Assembly: GCF_900475285.1 (NCBI RefSeq)
Contig: NZ_LS483370.1
Span: 4,354,001 to 4,418,000, forward strand
Reading direction: 5' to 3'
Source of the DNA: Pseudomonas taetrolens
GTDB taxonomy: Bacteria; Pseudomonadota; Gammaproteobacteria; Pseudomonadales; Pseudomonadaceae
DNA: 64,000 nt
This document shows, in pieces, positions 37,280 to 48,329 of this stretch. A model generated the notes under the pieces. It was not told the DNA's origin and did not search any database. It saw nothing but the letters and a program-made list of their open reading frames with translations. The position numbers were made by a program, and so were the translations under genes. Each line of letters begins with the position of its first letter. Within the stretch, counting starts at the first letter, position 1.

Positions 37280-39180
37280 GCCAGCACCTGTGCCAGGTTG
37301 CCTTTGGATTCAAGCCAGGACTTGCGGTCGCCCGCGCGTTTTTTGGCCAGCAGCATGTCCATCATTTCCGAAGTGGCGGCGAAGTCTTCCAGCGTCAATT
37401 GCACCAGACGCCGGGTATTCGGATCCATGGTGGTTTCACGCAGCTGCGGTGGATTCATCTCACCCAGCCCCTTGAATCGAGTGACCTGCGGCTTGCCGCG
37501 CTTCTTCTCGGCCACCAGGCGATCAAGAATGCCGTCGCGCTCGGCTTCGTCCAGGGCGTAGTAGATCTCTTTGCCCAGGTCGATTCGGTACAGCGGCGGC
37601 ATGGCCACGTACACATGACCGGCATCCACCAGCGGGCGGAAATGCTGCACAAACAAAGCACAGAGCAAAGTCGCAATGTGCAGGCCGTCGGAGTCGGCGT
37701 CGGCGAGGATGCAGATTTTGCCGTAGCGCAGTTGGCTGATGTCGGCCGCGCCCGGATCGACGCCAATGGCGACGGCGATGTTGTGCACTTCCTGGCTGGC
37801 CAGCACTTCGCTGCCGTCGACTTCCCACGTGTTGAGGATCTTGCCGCGCAACGGCAGGATCGCCTGGAACTCTTTGTCCCGCGCTTGCTTGGCCGAACCG
37901 CCTGCAGAATCCCCTTCGACCAGAAACAGTTCGGAGCGCATCGGGTCCTGCCCGGCGCAGTCTGCCAGCTTGCCGGGCAAGGCCGGCCCCTGGGTAATGC
38001 GCTTGCGCTCAACCTTTTTGCTGGCCTTGAGACGTCGCCCGGCGTTGTTGATTGCCAGTTCAGCCAGTTGCATGCCCAGCTCAGGATTGGCATTGAGCCA
38101 CAGGCTGAAGGCATCCTTGACCACACCCGAGACAAAGGCCGCTGCTTCACGGGATGACAGACGCTCTTTGGTCTGACCCGAGAACTGAGGCTCCTGCATT
38201 TTCATCGACACCACGAACGCAATGCGCTCCCAGACGTCTTCGGGGGCCAGCTTCACACCACGCGGCAACAGGCTGCGGAACTCACAGAACTCGCGCATCG
38301 CATCGAGCAAGCCCTGGCGCAAGCCGTTGACGTGGGTACCGCCCTGAGCGGTCGGGATCAGGTTGACGTAGCTTTCCTGAACACTGTCCCCGCCCTCGGG
38401 CAACCACAGCAGCGCCCAGTCGATGGCTTCTTTATTACCCGCCAGGCTGCCACAGAACGGCTCGTTCGGCAGGCGCTCGAACTCACTGACCGCGTCGACC
38501 AGGTAAGAACGCAGGCCGTCTTCGTAGTGCCACTCGACCTTTTCGCCGGTGTTTTTGTCTTCAAAGCTGACCAGCAGCCCCGGGCACAGTACGGCCTTGG
38601 CCTTGAGCACATGCTTGAGGCGGCTGACCGAGAACTTGGGCGAATCGAAGTACTTGGGATCCGGCGCGAAGTACACGCTGGTCCCGGTGTTGCGTTTGCC
38701 GACGGTGCCGATGACTTCAAGATCCGTGGCTTTGTAGCCATCGGCGAACGTCATCTGGTACTCGTTGCCGTCACGCTTGACCTTGACCCGGACCAGCGTC
38801 GACAGGGCGTTGACCACCGAAATGCCGACGCCGTGCAGGCCGCCGGAGAACTGGTAGTTTTTGTTGGAGAACTTGCCGCCCGCATGGAGCTTGGTGAGGA
38901 TCAGCTCAACACCGGACACCCCTTCTTCAGGGTGAATGTCCACGGGCATGCCGCGCCCGTCATCGCTGACTTCGAGCGAGTGGTCGGCGTGCAGGATGAC
39001 TTGTACCGATTTGGCGTGACCGGCCAGGGCTTCGTCGACACTGTTGTCGATGACTTCCTGAGCCAAGTGGTTGGGCCGGCTGGTGTCGGTGTACATCCCG
39101 GGGCGTTTGCGCACCGGGTCGAGGCCCGAGAGGACTTCGATGGCGTCTGCGTTATAAGAGCTAGCGCTGGGAGTGGCCAT
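37276..39180 (-). CDS. parE: DNA topoisomerase IV subunit B
   Basis: ATPase subunit of topoisomerase IV. The 634 residues contain the GHKL ATP site (EVIDNSVDEALAGHAKSV, DDGRGMPVDIHPEEG), the transducer domain, and the Toprim domain with LVEGDSAGGSAKQARDKEFQ and ILADADSDGLHI. The extreme C-terminus (KSWLESKGNLAQV) is the usual ParE end. It begins a series parE, phytase-like, retropepsin-like, parC. Confidence 0.98.
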   Translation of the reverse strand: MATPSASSYNADAIEVLSGLDPVRKRPGMYTDTSRPNHLAQEVIDNSVDEALAGHAKSVQVILHADHSLEVSDDGRGMPVDIHPEEGVSGVELILTKLHAGGKFSNKNYQFSGGLHGVGISVVNALSTLVRVKVKRDGNEYQMTFADGYKATDLEVIGTVGKRNTGTSVYFAPDPKYFDSPKFSVSRLKHVLKAKAVLCPGLLVSFEDKNTGEKVEWHYEDGLRSYLVDAVSEFERLPNEPFCGSLAGNKEAIDWALLWLPEGGDSVQESYVNLIPTAQGGTHVNGLRQGLLDAMREFCEFRSLLPRGVKLAPEDVWERIAFVVSMKMQEPQFSGQTKERLSSREAAAFVSGVVKDAFSLWLNANPELGMQLAELAINNAGRRLKASKKVERKRITQGPALPGKLADCAGQDPMRSELFLVEGDSAGGSAKQARDKEFQAILPLRGKILNTWEVDGSEVLASQEVHNIAVAIGVDPGAADISQLRYGKICILADADSDGLHIATLLCALFVQHFRPLVDAGHVYVAMPPLYRIDLGKEIYYALDEAERDGILDRLVAEKKRGKPQVTRFKGLGEMNPPQLRETTMDPNTRRLVQLTLEDFAATSEMMDMLLAKKRAGDRKSWLESKGNLAQVLA

Positions 39181-39232
39181 AGGGTCTCGTCGTTAGTCGT
39201 AAGTGAAAAATAAGGGCCATTCGACAGGCGCC

Positions 39233-39841
39233 TTACAGGGCCGCAAAATCGATGGTTTGATACTGTTCTGCGCCAATCCCGGCAAAGTTCAGCAGCGCGG
39301 GCAGTTGCTGGGCGAACCCTTGGTAACTGTGGTCGCCTCCGGCCTGAATACGCAAGGCACATGCCTTGTAGTATTTTTCGGCAAGGCGATAGTCCAGGGT
39401 TTCGTCGGCCGTCTGCAGCCAAACCTGATAGCGCTCCGGGTCTTGAGGCGCCGCCACTTCAAGCTCAGCCAGGGCCGTGACATGATCGTGGGTCAGCTCC
39501 CAGGTCTGGCCACTGTACAGGTTGGTTTGCGTGCCGAGATAACCGTCAAACATCCGGTGCGGACTGACGGCCGGGTTGACCAGCAAGGCCTTGAGACCAT
39601 GCTGCTCGGCCAGATACGTCGCATAGTAGCCGCCGAGCGAGCTGCCGACCAGCAATGGCCTGCCCAGGTCGCTGATTGCCGCCTGCAGCTGGGCGATGGC
39701 CTCACGCGGGTGATGGTGCAAGGCCGGTACCCGCAACTGATCACTGCAACCGATGCGCTGCATCAGCGACGACAACTGCGTGGCCTTTTTGGACTCGGGA
39801 GCGCTGTTGAAACCGTGGATATACAAGATGGAACCCGACAT
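39233..39841 (-). CDS. YqiA-type alpha/beta-hydrolase esterase
   Basis: Cytoplasmic esterase of the YqiA family; in E. coli yqiA also lies between cpdA and parE. The 202 residues show an oxyanion-type ILYIHGFNSAPESKKA at the N-terminus and the nucleophile elbow GSSLGGYYATYLAE with Ser near residue 68, plus a C-terminal GGDHSYQGF holding the catalytic His. Physiological substrate unknown. It is 52 bp upstream of parE. Confidence 0.9.
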   Translation of the reverse strand: MSGSILYIHGFNSAPESKKATQLSSLMQRIGCSDQLRVPALHHHPREAIAQLQAAISDLGRPLLVGSSLGGYYATYLAEQHGLKALLVNPAVSPHRMFDGYLGTQTNLYSGQTWELTHDHVTALAELEVAAPQDPERYQVWLQTADETLDYRLAEKYYKACALRIQAGGDHSYQGFAQQLPALLNFAGIGAEQYQTIDFAAL

Positions 39842-39952
39842 GCAATTACTCCCGAGTGCAAATTAAGCCAAACACAGTCTCTATAAAGACGCGCAGTTTA
39901 GCCTGACTCAAGGGTAATGACCCTCCTCAAGGTAGATCCGCCCGACAATCAC

Positions 39953-40792
39953 TCAGTAATTACCGGCGCTGTAGTCCGGTTCGAACTCAAAATCCGCCAG
40001 ACGTGATACGCCGGTTTCCAGGCTGCCGTCCGGTTGCAGACGCAACCAGCGATAGCCGGGCGCTTCGTTGCTGACGTTGAAATCCTCACTGCCCGGGGCG
40101 AACTGAATGCAGGTCGAGGGCGATGCCAGCAGCCTGACGCCATTTCGCTGCTGATCAAACGCCTGATGGACGTGCCCCCAGAGCACCGCACGCACTTGCG
40201 GGTAGCGATCCAGCACTTTCCAGAACTCATTGGCGTTACGCAAACCAATCGGCTCAAGCCACGGGCAACCCACCGACACGGGATGGTGATGCAGGCACAC
40301 CAGATGGTGGCGCTCAGGCGCTTCACTCAAGGACTGGGCGAGCAACTGCAATTGCCTGTCTTCCAGATAACCGGGGGTGGAATGCGGTACCGCCGAGTCG
40401 AGCAAGGTGATGCGCCAATTACCGATATCGACCACCGGCTCAAGCAAGCGGCTTTGCACCGCTGCCTCGCGCATGTGCGCCAGTTGGTCGTGATTACCGG
40501 GTATCCAGCGCGCCGTGGCCGACAGCGGGGTCGTCAGCCGGCGGAAATGTTGATAAGCCTCAACGCTGCCATCCTGGGCCAAATCCCCGGTGGCCAGCAG
40601 CAGGTCGGGGCGGGGCTGCTCGGCGCAAGCGAGATCAACCACTTGCTGCAAGCTATGGGCGGTCTTGAGCCCCAGCAGCGCACCGTTTGCGTCGGCAAAC
40701 AAATGACTGTCGGACAGCTGCACCAGCAGCACCGGGTCTTCGGTGGTCAGCGAGGATACACTCGGCAAGGGGGTCTCCCGGTACAACGCCAT
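39953..40792 (-). CDS. cpdA: 3',5'-cyclic-AMP phosphodiesterase
   Basis: Class III metallophosphodiesterase that hydrolyses cAMP and so tunes Vfr/CRP signalling in Pseudomonas. The 279-residue product carries the dinuclear-metal motifs in order: QLSDSHL, ATGDLAQDG, PGNHDQ, CLHHHPVSVG and WGHVHQAFD. The N-terminal 15 residues before PVLLVQLSDSHL are variable in the family, so the start could be slightly different. The upstream 112 bp holds the tandem duplication at 40810-40925. Confidence 0.95.
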   Translation of the reverse strand: MALYRETPLPSVSSLTTEDPVLLVQLSDSHLFADANGALLGLKTAHSLQQVVDLACAEQPRPDLLLATGDLAQDGSVEAYQHFRRLTTPLSATARWIPGNHDQLAHMREAAVQSRLLEPVVDIGNWRITLLDSAVPHSTPGYLEDRQLQLLAQSLSEAPERHHLVCLHHHPVSVGCPWLEPIGLRNANEFWKVLDRYPQVRAVLWGHVHQAFDQQRNGVRLLASPSTCIQFAPGSEDFNVSNEAPGYRWLRLQPDGSLETGVSRLADFEFEPDYSAGNY

Positions 40793-40809
40793 GAACGAAT
40801 GGCGAGATT

Positions 40810-40925
40810 ATGCCATCAGAGCAGACAACGCACACCGTCGAGGTTTCTAGCGAACCTCGGCGTACTCATGCCATCAGAGCAGACAACGCACACCGTCGAG
40901 GTTTCTAGCGAACCTCGGCGTACTC
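40810..40925. repeat. Exact 58-bp tandem duplication
   Basis: Two adjoining identical 58-bp units (40810-40867 and 40868-40925) followed by a partial third start, ATGCC, at 40926-40930. Each unit contains an inverted repeat CGAGGTT-N7-AACCTCG (first copy 40839-40859). The second unit includes the last seven codons of the DUF1249 gene and its TAG, so the first unit is an extra copy placed between that stop and cpdA. Confidence 0.97.
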
Positions 40926-41357
40926 ATGCCCGCAGGCTAGACAATGACTCAACCATTCGCCCAGGAACACATTGAGCTGGGCCTTTTCATCAGGTTGATG
41001 CATCGCGACGTTGGGATACGGGTAAATACTGCGAAAACGCCGGGCGTGTTCGGCACCAATGACTTCGGCCATGCGCGCGTCGTGGTAAACCTGAACCTGC
41101 AGTTCAGGCACCGGCAGCCACGGCAAGCTGTGCTCCTGGCGCACGCGCAAGGTGCTGGTGTAGGGGCAGTCGAGGATCACCTCAAGGGTCAGCACACCGA
41201 GCATCTGGTCACCCTGGGTCAAGGCGATGCGTCGGGCGCTGGGTTGCTCACGCATATCGGGCAGCAAGCGCATCAAACGGGCATAGTTGGCCTCGCAGGC
41301 AGCCTGCAGTCCGATCAAATCGACCCGATAACGATCGCGCACCCCGTTTACGACCAT
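40905..41357 (-). CDS. DUF1249 (YqiB-type) protein
   Basis: Cytoplasmic protein of unknown function, conserved next to nudF and cpdA in gammaproteobacteria. The 150 residues have the YqiB pattern DLIGLQAACEANYARLMRLL, the strand-rich middle (LTLEVILDCPYTSTLRVRQE) and YPYPNVAMHQPDEKAQLNVF, with a C-terminal LSHCLACGHEYAEVR carrying Cys-x-x-Cys-like cysteines (CLAC). It overlaps nudF by 10 bp. The stop codon lies in the loop of a hairpin that belongs to the duplicated 58-bp unit. Confidence 0.85.
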   Translation of the reverse strand: MVVNGVRDRYRVDLIGLQAACEANYARLMRLLPDMREQPSARRIALTQGDQMLGVLTLEVILDCPYTSTLRVRQEHSLPWLPVPELQVQVYHDARMAEVIGAEHARRFRSIYPYPNVAMHQPDEKAQLNVFLGEWLSHCLACGHEYAEVR

Positions 41358-41965
41358 AACCCCCTCACTTCAGCGCGGTTTAGCGCCAGCCATTGCAGGG
41401 CAATAATGCTCGCTGCATTGGAAATACGTCCATCTCGCACGGCCTGCATGGCATCTTCATAAGCCCACACTGTAACCCTGATATCTTCTGCTTCTTCTTC
41501 CAGACCGTGCAACCCGCCCACGCCCTCGGTGCTGCAACGGCCCAGGTACAAGTGCACAAACTCGGTGCTGCCTCCCGGCGACGGGAAATACCGGGTAACC
41601 GGCCACAAAGACGAAAACGTTAGCCCTGCCTCTTCTTCGCCTTCACGATGGGCGACTTCTTCGGGCTGTTCATCTTTATCGATCAGGCCGGCGACCAGCT
41701 CGATCAGCCAGGGTGTATCAGCCTTGTCCATGGCCCCGACGCGGAATTGCTCGATCAACACCACTTCATCGCGCTGCGGGTCGTAAGGCAATACGCAGAC
41801 CGCATCATGGCGCACAAAGACTTCGCGACTGATCTCACGGCTCATGCCACCGGCGAACAGCTCATGGCGCAGGTGTACACGATCAAGTTTGTAGAAACCC
41901 TGATAGCCGTTTTCGCGCTTTACGATCTCAACAACGCTTGGCGTGGCCTTAGTGATATCAGTCAT
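41348..41965 (-). CDS. nudF: ADP-ribose diphosphatase NudF
   Basis: Nudix hydrolase that splits ADP-ribose to AMP and ribose 5-phosphate. The 205 residues contain the Nudix box as GLIDKDEQPEEVAHREGEEE followed by AGL, with the metal-binding glutamates, preceded by ELVA and followed by FPSPGGSTEFVHLYLG, typical of the ADP-ribose pyrophosphatase branch. It is the first gene of the nudF-DUF1249-cpdA series. Confidence 0.95.
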   Translation of the reverse strand: MTDITKATPSVVEIVKRENGYQGFYKLDRVHLRHELFAGGMSREISREVFVRHDAVCVLPYDPQRDEVVLIEQFRVGAMDKADTPWLIELVAGLIDKDEQPEEVAHREGEEEAGLTFSSLWPVTRYFPSPGGSTEFVHLYLGRCSTEGVGGLHGLEEEAEDIRVTVWAYEDAMQAVRDGRISNAASIIALQWLALNRAEVRGLWS

Positions 41966-42188
41966 TCAAAACCTCTTGCTGGCGAATTCATGCCGGGAGT
42001 GGACCTCGGCAACGGGCATCCTAACGCGCCAGCACTTGGGGATGCAGCCCCTTTTATGACACGGAGATAGACGGATCGCCTGCAAAACAACTCTAATTGA
42101 CACTTATAAGCTTAGTGGCGAACTGATGCTGTTGTTGGCAGTCGAACCACCATATTTTTCAATTTTCTTTTATTAATGAAGGACGACC

Positions 42189-42935
42189 ATGTCGCTTTTA
42201 AAATTTGCTTCCATGACCTGCATCGCCCTGACGCTGGGCGCCTGCCAAAGCGTGTTCCAGCCCTCGGTACAAAAGCCCCTGACATTCACCGCTGACCGCT
42301 CCGAGCAGCTCAAGGCAGGTTGCAGCGGCCAGGAATGCCCACTGGTGAACATTGATACCGTGCACGTGGCCGACGAGCCAAAGCTCGATGCGCTGATCGA
42401 ACAACGCCTGCTGAAAATGACCGTCTTTTCACCCGAAGATAAACTCGCGCCTTCGCTCGAGGCTTACCGTGAGCAATTCCTGCGCACCGCCGAAAGCCGC
42501 AACAGCAGCTATTTGCAGGCCAAAGTACGTGAACAGCATGACGGATTGGTGATTGTTGAGCTGTCCAGCTATCTGGATACAGGCGGCGCTCATGGCATAC
42601 CGGGCCGTGGCTTTATCAACTATTCGCGCCAGAATCAAAAAGAAGTGACCTTGCAGGACATGTTGGTACCGGGTCAGGAAAACGCTTTTTGGGCTGCCGG
42701 AAAGGTCGCACACAACAACTGGCTGATCAGCACTCGTTTCGGCAACGACCCGGAATTCGTCAAAAACTGGCCGTTCCAGCAAACACCGCACGTCGCGCTG
42801 CTCAAGGACAACGTCGTCCTCAAATACGATGTGTACAGCATTGCACCGTACTCTGAAGGCCATGTTGAGCTGAAGATCCCTTACTCGCGCCTGCGCGGCA
42901 TCCTCAAGCCGGAGTGGTTCCCGGGTCGAGGATAA
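42189..42935 (+). CDS. RsiV/DUF3298-family lipoprotein
   Basis: Predicted lipoprotein of 248 residues with lipobox LGAC (MSLLKFASMTCIALTLGACQ, Cys19). The mature part resembles the RsiV/DUF3298-DUF4163 fold: SYLQAKVREQHDGLVIVELS, the diagnostic TGGAHGIPGRGFINY turn, QKEVTLQDMLVPGQ and a C-terminal IAPYSEGHVELKIPYSRL. In Gram-positives RsiV is a lysozyme-sensing anti-sigma factor; this protein has no anti-sigma segment and no sigma-factor gene nearby, so that role should not be transferred. A GAAGGA site precedes the ATG. Confidence 0.8.
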   Translation: MSLLKFASMTCIALTLGACQSVFQPSVQKPLTFTADRSEQLKAGCSGQECPLVNIDTVHVADEPKLDALIEQRLLKMTVFSPEDKLAPSLEAYREQFLRTAESRNSSYLQAKVREQHDGLVIVELSSYLDTGGAHGIPGRGFINYSRQNQKEVTLQDMLVPGQENAFWAAGKVAHNNWLISTRFGNDPEFVKNWPFQQTPHVALLKDNVVLKYDVYSIAPYSEGHVELKIPYSRLRGILKPEWFPGRG

Positions 42936-42942
42936 GCCGCCA

Positions 42943-42984
42943 GATCGGCTGCAGGCGCGAATAGGTTCGCCCCTGCAGCCGATC
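42943..42984. terminator. Inverted repeat between the lipoprotein gene and cytX
   Basis: GATCGGCTGCAGG and its complement CCTGCAGCCGATC enclose CGCGAATAGGTTCGCC, which pairs partly. It starts 8 bp after the lipoprotein stop and lies just before the cytX stop from the other side. No T run; it belongs to the GC-rich 3'-end repeat family. Confidence 0.6.
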
Positions 42985-42992
42985 CATAGCGC

Positions 42993-44258
42993 TTATGAAC
43001 CCTTGCGCCCCAGCACCCATTGCAGCAGCCCTGCCAACAGTAATGCCGGCAAAGTCGCGCCCACGTCCGGAAGCAGGTTTGCCAGCAGGTGATACGTCAC
43101 CACCCCGCCCAACCAGGCCAGCAACGTCGCCCCGTGGAACAGCCCGGGGGTCACTTCAGCGCTGCGCTTGCGCAGGATGAAGTGATCCACCAGCACCACG
43201 CCAAACAGTGGCGCAAACACTGAACCGATCAACAGCAGAAAGTTCTGGTACTGCGCCAGCGGTGCAAAGCAAGCGATCAGGGTGCAGATCACACCGATGG
43301 CCAAGGCCAGGTGCTCGACTTTCAGGCGCAGCAAGGTCCCGCCGGAAACCGCCGCCGAATGAATATCGGCAAACGCGTTTTCAGACTCGTCCAGCAAGAT
43401 CAGCAGCAACGGAATCCCCAGCCCGCCCCCCGCCAGCGCCAATAGCAACGCGTTGACTTCACCGCTTGGTGCAAATGCCAGCGTGTAGGCCACCCCCAGG
43501 CTCATCAACCAGAAGTTGCCGATAAAGAAACCCAGTGCCGTCCCGCCAAACACATTTTTGGCTCGCTTGCCAAAACGCGAGTAATCGGCGATCAGCGGCA
43601 GCCACGACAGCGGCATGGCGATGGCAATGTCAAAACCTACGGCAAACGGCAGCGAACCATCGCCCTTTTGCGCCCAGAGCGCGGCCAGATCAGCCTTGGC
43701 GAACAAGTTCAAGGTCAGCCATATACAGGCCGCCAGCAACAACCAGATGCCCCATTTGCGCAGAATTTTCCGGACAAACGTCAAAGGCCCGCTGACAGCA
43801 AGCAACGTGGCCAAAGCGCCGAAGAACACCGTCCACAGCAAGGGATGGCTCCACAGGCTGCCCTCGCTGAACGCCCGGGCACCGAGCAGGCTCGCGGCAT
43901 CGCGCATTACGATAATTTCGAACGAGCCCCAGCCGACCAACTGCAGCACATTGAGCAACGCCGGCAGGCTCGCGCCACGGGACCCCAGGCTGAGCTTGAG
44001 CGCGGCCATCGAAGACAGACCGCTGTCGCTGCCAATGACCCCGACCGACGCCAGCAAGGCCACACCGACCAACGTGCCGAGAAAAATCGCCAGCAACGAA
44101 CCCGACAGGCCCAGCCCCGGCGCAAGCAACGCGCCGGTCTGCAACACCATCAGGCCAATGCCGAGGGAAAACCACAGAGAAAACAGATCACGGGCACCGA
44201 ACACGCGCTGATGAGAAGGCACAGCAATATCCGGTGAATAGGTGCTGGGTGTGTTCAA
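42993..44258 (-). CDS. cytX: Hydroxymethylpyrimidine transporter CytX
   Basis: Member of the nucleobase:cation symporter 1 family; CytX proteins import the thiamine pyrimidine HMP. The preferred start is TTG at 44258 (product begins LNTPSTYSPDIAVPSHQRVF, read as Met) with GAGAT upstream; an ATG-led frame from 44321 would run through the REP palindrome and is rejected. The 421 residues hold about twelve transmembrane helices, with GLMVLQTGALLAPGLGLSGS and PLIADYSRFGKRAKNVFGGT as family signatures. It is 129 bp downstream of thiC on the same strand, which supports the thiamine assignment. Confidence 0.88.
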   Translation of the reverse strand: MNTPSTYSPDIAVPSHQRVFGARDLFSLWFSLGIGLMVLQTGALLAPGLGLSGSLLAIFLGTLVGVALLASVGVIGSDSGLSSMAALKLSLGSRGASLPALLNVLQLVGWGSFEIIVMRDAASLLGARAFSEGSLWSHPLLWTVFFGALATLLAVSGPLTFVRKILRKWGIWLLLAACIWLTLNLFAKADLAALWAQKGDGSLPFAVGFDIAIAMPLSWLPLIADYSRFGKRAKNVFGGTALGFFIGNFWLMSLGVAYTLAFAPSGEVNALLLALAGGGLGIPLLLILLDESENAFADIHSAAVSGGTLLRLKVEHLALAIGVICTLIACFAPLAQYQNFLLLIGSVFAPLFGVVLVDHFILRKRSAEVTPGLFHGATLLAWLGGVVTYHLLANLLPDVGATLPALLLAGLLQWVLGRKGS

Positions 44259-44297
44259 GGGTTGGATCTCAAAGAGGGAATACACGCACTCGCCCCC

Positions 44298-44354
44298 GTA
44301 GCCGCTGCCGAAGACTGCCAAAAGGACCGCTTCGCAGCCTTCGGCAGCGGCTAC
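44298..44354. repeat. REP palindrome between thiC and cytX
   Basis: GTAGCCGCTGCCGAAG (44298-44313) and its perfect 16-bp complement ending at 44354, with a 25-nt middle that extends pairing through GCAGC/ACTGC. It is the cleanest member of this repeat family in the window. It lies inside the presumed thiC-cytX transcript. Confidence 0.85.
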
Positions 44355-44387
44355 AGGAATTGCGCCAGACTGGCTGGCGCGTTTACA

Positions 44388-46382
<1,995 letters not shown>

Positions 46383-46443
46383 TCATTTTTTGAACAATCG
46401 ATCCCGGACGGTACTCAAGAGGACTCGCCGGGAGACGAGAAAT

Positions 46444-46532
46444 CTTGTTCCCTACGCAGGCGCTAACCTGATCAGGTTCAACGGGATCCGAAATTATTCG
46501 ATCTCAGCCTCATAGCAAGGCACCCCGACAAG
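46444..46532 (-). promoter_or_regulatory. TPP riboswitch (THI element) of thiC
   Basis: On the minus strand the conserved aptamer parts appear in order: GGGGTGCC, then GGCTGAGATC, then CCCGTTGAACCTGATC, GGTTAGCGCCTGCGTAGGGA, closed by P1 pairing CTTGT with ACAAG. The aptamer is followed by about 165 nt of leader before the thiC ATG, which must hold the expression platform; I did not see a classical terminator with T run there, so translational or Rho-dependent control is possible. Confidence 0.95.
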
Positions 46533-46718
46533 AACCCGTGCAGTCTAGACAAGAGTGAAGCAGAACGCCAACACCGAAATAAACCGCATGATGAAAGGCG
46601 TGATAACGGCATTGTTGCAAGATGACACGGCTACTACACTCGCTACGTCTCGACACCACGAGCGCCGGAACACGGCCTCGGGCCTTTATTTTTCGCATTA
46701 TTGAACTAGGGATCGCTC

Positions 46719-48155
46719 ATGCTGCGCAAACTCTCGCTGGCTATTGCTGTGTCTTGTGCGACCAGCGCAATGGCTCTGGACGGACAACCCCCTGTGTCCA
46801 GCAAGACCGACCTGGTCAGCGTTTACCATGAAGCGGTAAACAACAACGCCGACCTGGCGGCCGCTCGCGCTGATTACGCGGCGCAAAAGGAAGTCGTGCC
46901 CCAGGCCCGTGCCGGGTTGCTGCCCAACCTCTCGGGGGGCGCCGAATCAAGCAGCGTGCGCACCTCGATCGACCAGCCATCGCTGACGACCACCCGCAGT
47001 GCCGTGGTGTATCAGGCGACGCTCGCCCAACCGATTTTCCGCGCGGACCGCTGGTTCCAATTGAAAGCAGCCGAGTCCGTGAATGAACAGGCCGCGCTGC
47101 AATTATCGGCCACCGAACAAAATCTGATCCTGCAAACCGCCGAATCGTATTTCGCCGTGTTGCGCGCCCAGGACACGCTGGCCTCGACCAAGGCTGAAGA
47201 AGCCGCGTTCAAGCGCCAGCTGGATCAATCGCGCGAACGCTTTGATGTCGGCCTGTCGGACAAGACCGACGTCCTGCAATCCCAGGCCAGCTACGACACG
47301 GCACGGGCCAACCGGCTTCTGGCTCAGCGCCAGGTCGAGGACGCCTTTGAAGCGCTGATGACCCTGACCAACCGTCAGTACCGGTCGATTGAAGGTATTG
47401 CCCACACCTTGCCGATTTTGCCGCCCACCCCCAATAACGCCACGACCTGGGTGGAGACGGCGGCGCAGCAAAACCTGAATCTGCTGGCCAGCAATTACGC
47501 GGTGAGTGCAGCCGAAGAAACCCTCAAGCAGCGCAAGGCCGGCCATGCGCCGACCCTGGACGCCGTGGCGCAATACAAGACCGGCGACAACGATGGTTTT
47601 GGCCTGAGCAATCCGAATGCACTGAATCAGCGTTATCGCGGCGACGTGTCGCAGCGCAGCATCGGTCTGCAATTAAACATTCCGCTGTACAGCGGCGGCC
47701 TGACCAGCTCACAGGTACGAGAGTCGTACTCGCGCCTGAGCCAGACCGAACAGCAACGCGAAGCCCTGCGACGCCAGGTGGTCGAAAACACCCGCAACCT
47801 GCACCGTGCCGTGAACACCGATGTCGAGCAGGTTCAGGCCCGCAAACAGTCGATCATCTCTAACCAGAGTGCACTGGAGGCCACCGAAATCGGCTATCAG
47901 GTGGGAACACGCAACATCGTCGATGTCCTCGACACCCAGCGCCAGCTGTACACCTCGGTGCGCGACTACAACAACACCCGCTACGACTACATCCTCGACA
48001 ACCTGCGCTTGAAGCAGGCAGCGGGCACGCTGAATCCGGGTGACCTGGAAGCACTGTCGCGGTATCTGAAAGCCGACTACAACCCGGACAAGGATTTCCT
48101 GCCACCGGACCTGGCCAAAGCGGCCGAAGCCAACTTGCGCTCGCCGGGGAATTGA
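46719..48155 (+). CDS. tolC: TolC-family outer-membrane channel protein
   Basis: Outer-membrane trimeric channel for type I secretion and multidrug efflux. The 478 residues have a signal peptide (MLRKLSLAIAVSCATSAMAL), then the duplicated alpha-hairpin pattern: VYHEAVNNNADLAAARADYA, the segment FDVGLSDKTDVLQSQASYDT in repeat one and ATEIGYQVGTRNIVDVLDTQ in repeat two, as in TolC. Asparagine-rich YSGGLTSSQVRESYSRLSQT is also typical. Position after thiC matches P. aeruginosa opmH (PA4974), from memory. An AGGGA site precedes the ATG. Confidence 0.93.
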   Translation: MLRKLSLAIAVSCATSAMALDGQPPVSSKTDLVSVYHEAVNNNADLAAARADYAAQKEVVPQARAGLLPNLSGGAESSSVRTSIDQPSLTTTRSAVVYQATLAQPIFRADRWFQLKAAESVNEQAALQLSATEQNLILQTAESYFAVLRAQDTLASTKAEEAAFKRQLDQSRERFDVGLSDKTDVLQSQASYDTARANRLLAQRQVEDAFEALMTLTNRQYRSIEGIAHTLPILPPTPNNATTWVETAAQQNLNLLASNYAVSAAEETLKQRKAGHAPTLDAVAQYKTGDNDGFGLSNPNALNQRYRGDVSQRSIGLQLNIPLYSGGLTSSQVRESYSRLSQTEQQREALRRQVVENTRNLHRAVNTDVEQVQARKQSIISNQSALEATEIGYQVGTRNIVDVLDTQRQLYTSVRDYNNTRYDYILDNLRLKQAAGTLNPGDLEALSRYLKADYNPDKDFLPPDLAKAAEANLRSPGN

Positions 48156-48185
48156 AGCGCCCGATTTGCGGCGCAATCAGATCGT

Positions 48186-48312
48186 GTAGCCGTTGCCGAA
48201 GGCTACGTCCGATTGCGCAGCAATCATAAAGGCAAGTTGTCGAACTCGACCGACACCCCCATGCTCAGGTTTGACGACTGCGTCGTCAGACGCAGCCTTC
48301 GACAGCTGCTAC
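48186..48312. repeat. Paired REP (BIME) element between tolC and waaA
   Basis: A forward unit starting GTAGCCGTTGCCGAAGGCTA at 48186 and an inverted unit ending ...CAGCCTTCGACAGCTGCTAC at 48312 flank about 70 bp of unrelated sequence. The two units match each other in inverted orientation over roughly 27 bp. It lies between convergent tolC and waaA. Confidence 0.75.
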
Positions 48313-48329
48313 GGGGTGCAGGGTTCGGA

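Noticed and set aside
44259-44321. ATG-led N-terminal extension of cytX.
   Set aside because: The extension would translate half of the REP palindrome and is not part of the family N-terminus; the TTG at 44258 has a better-placed GAGAT site.
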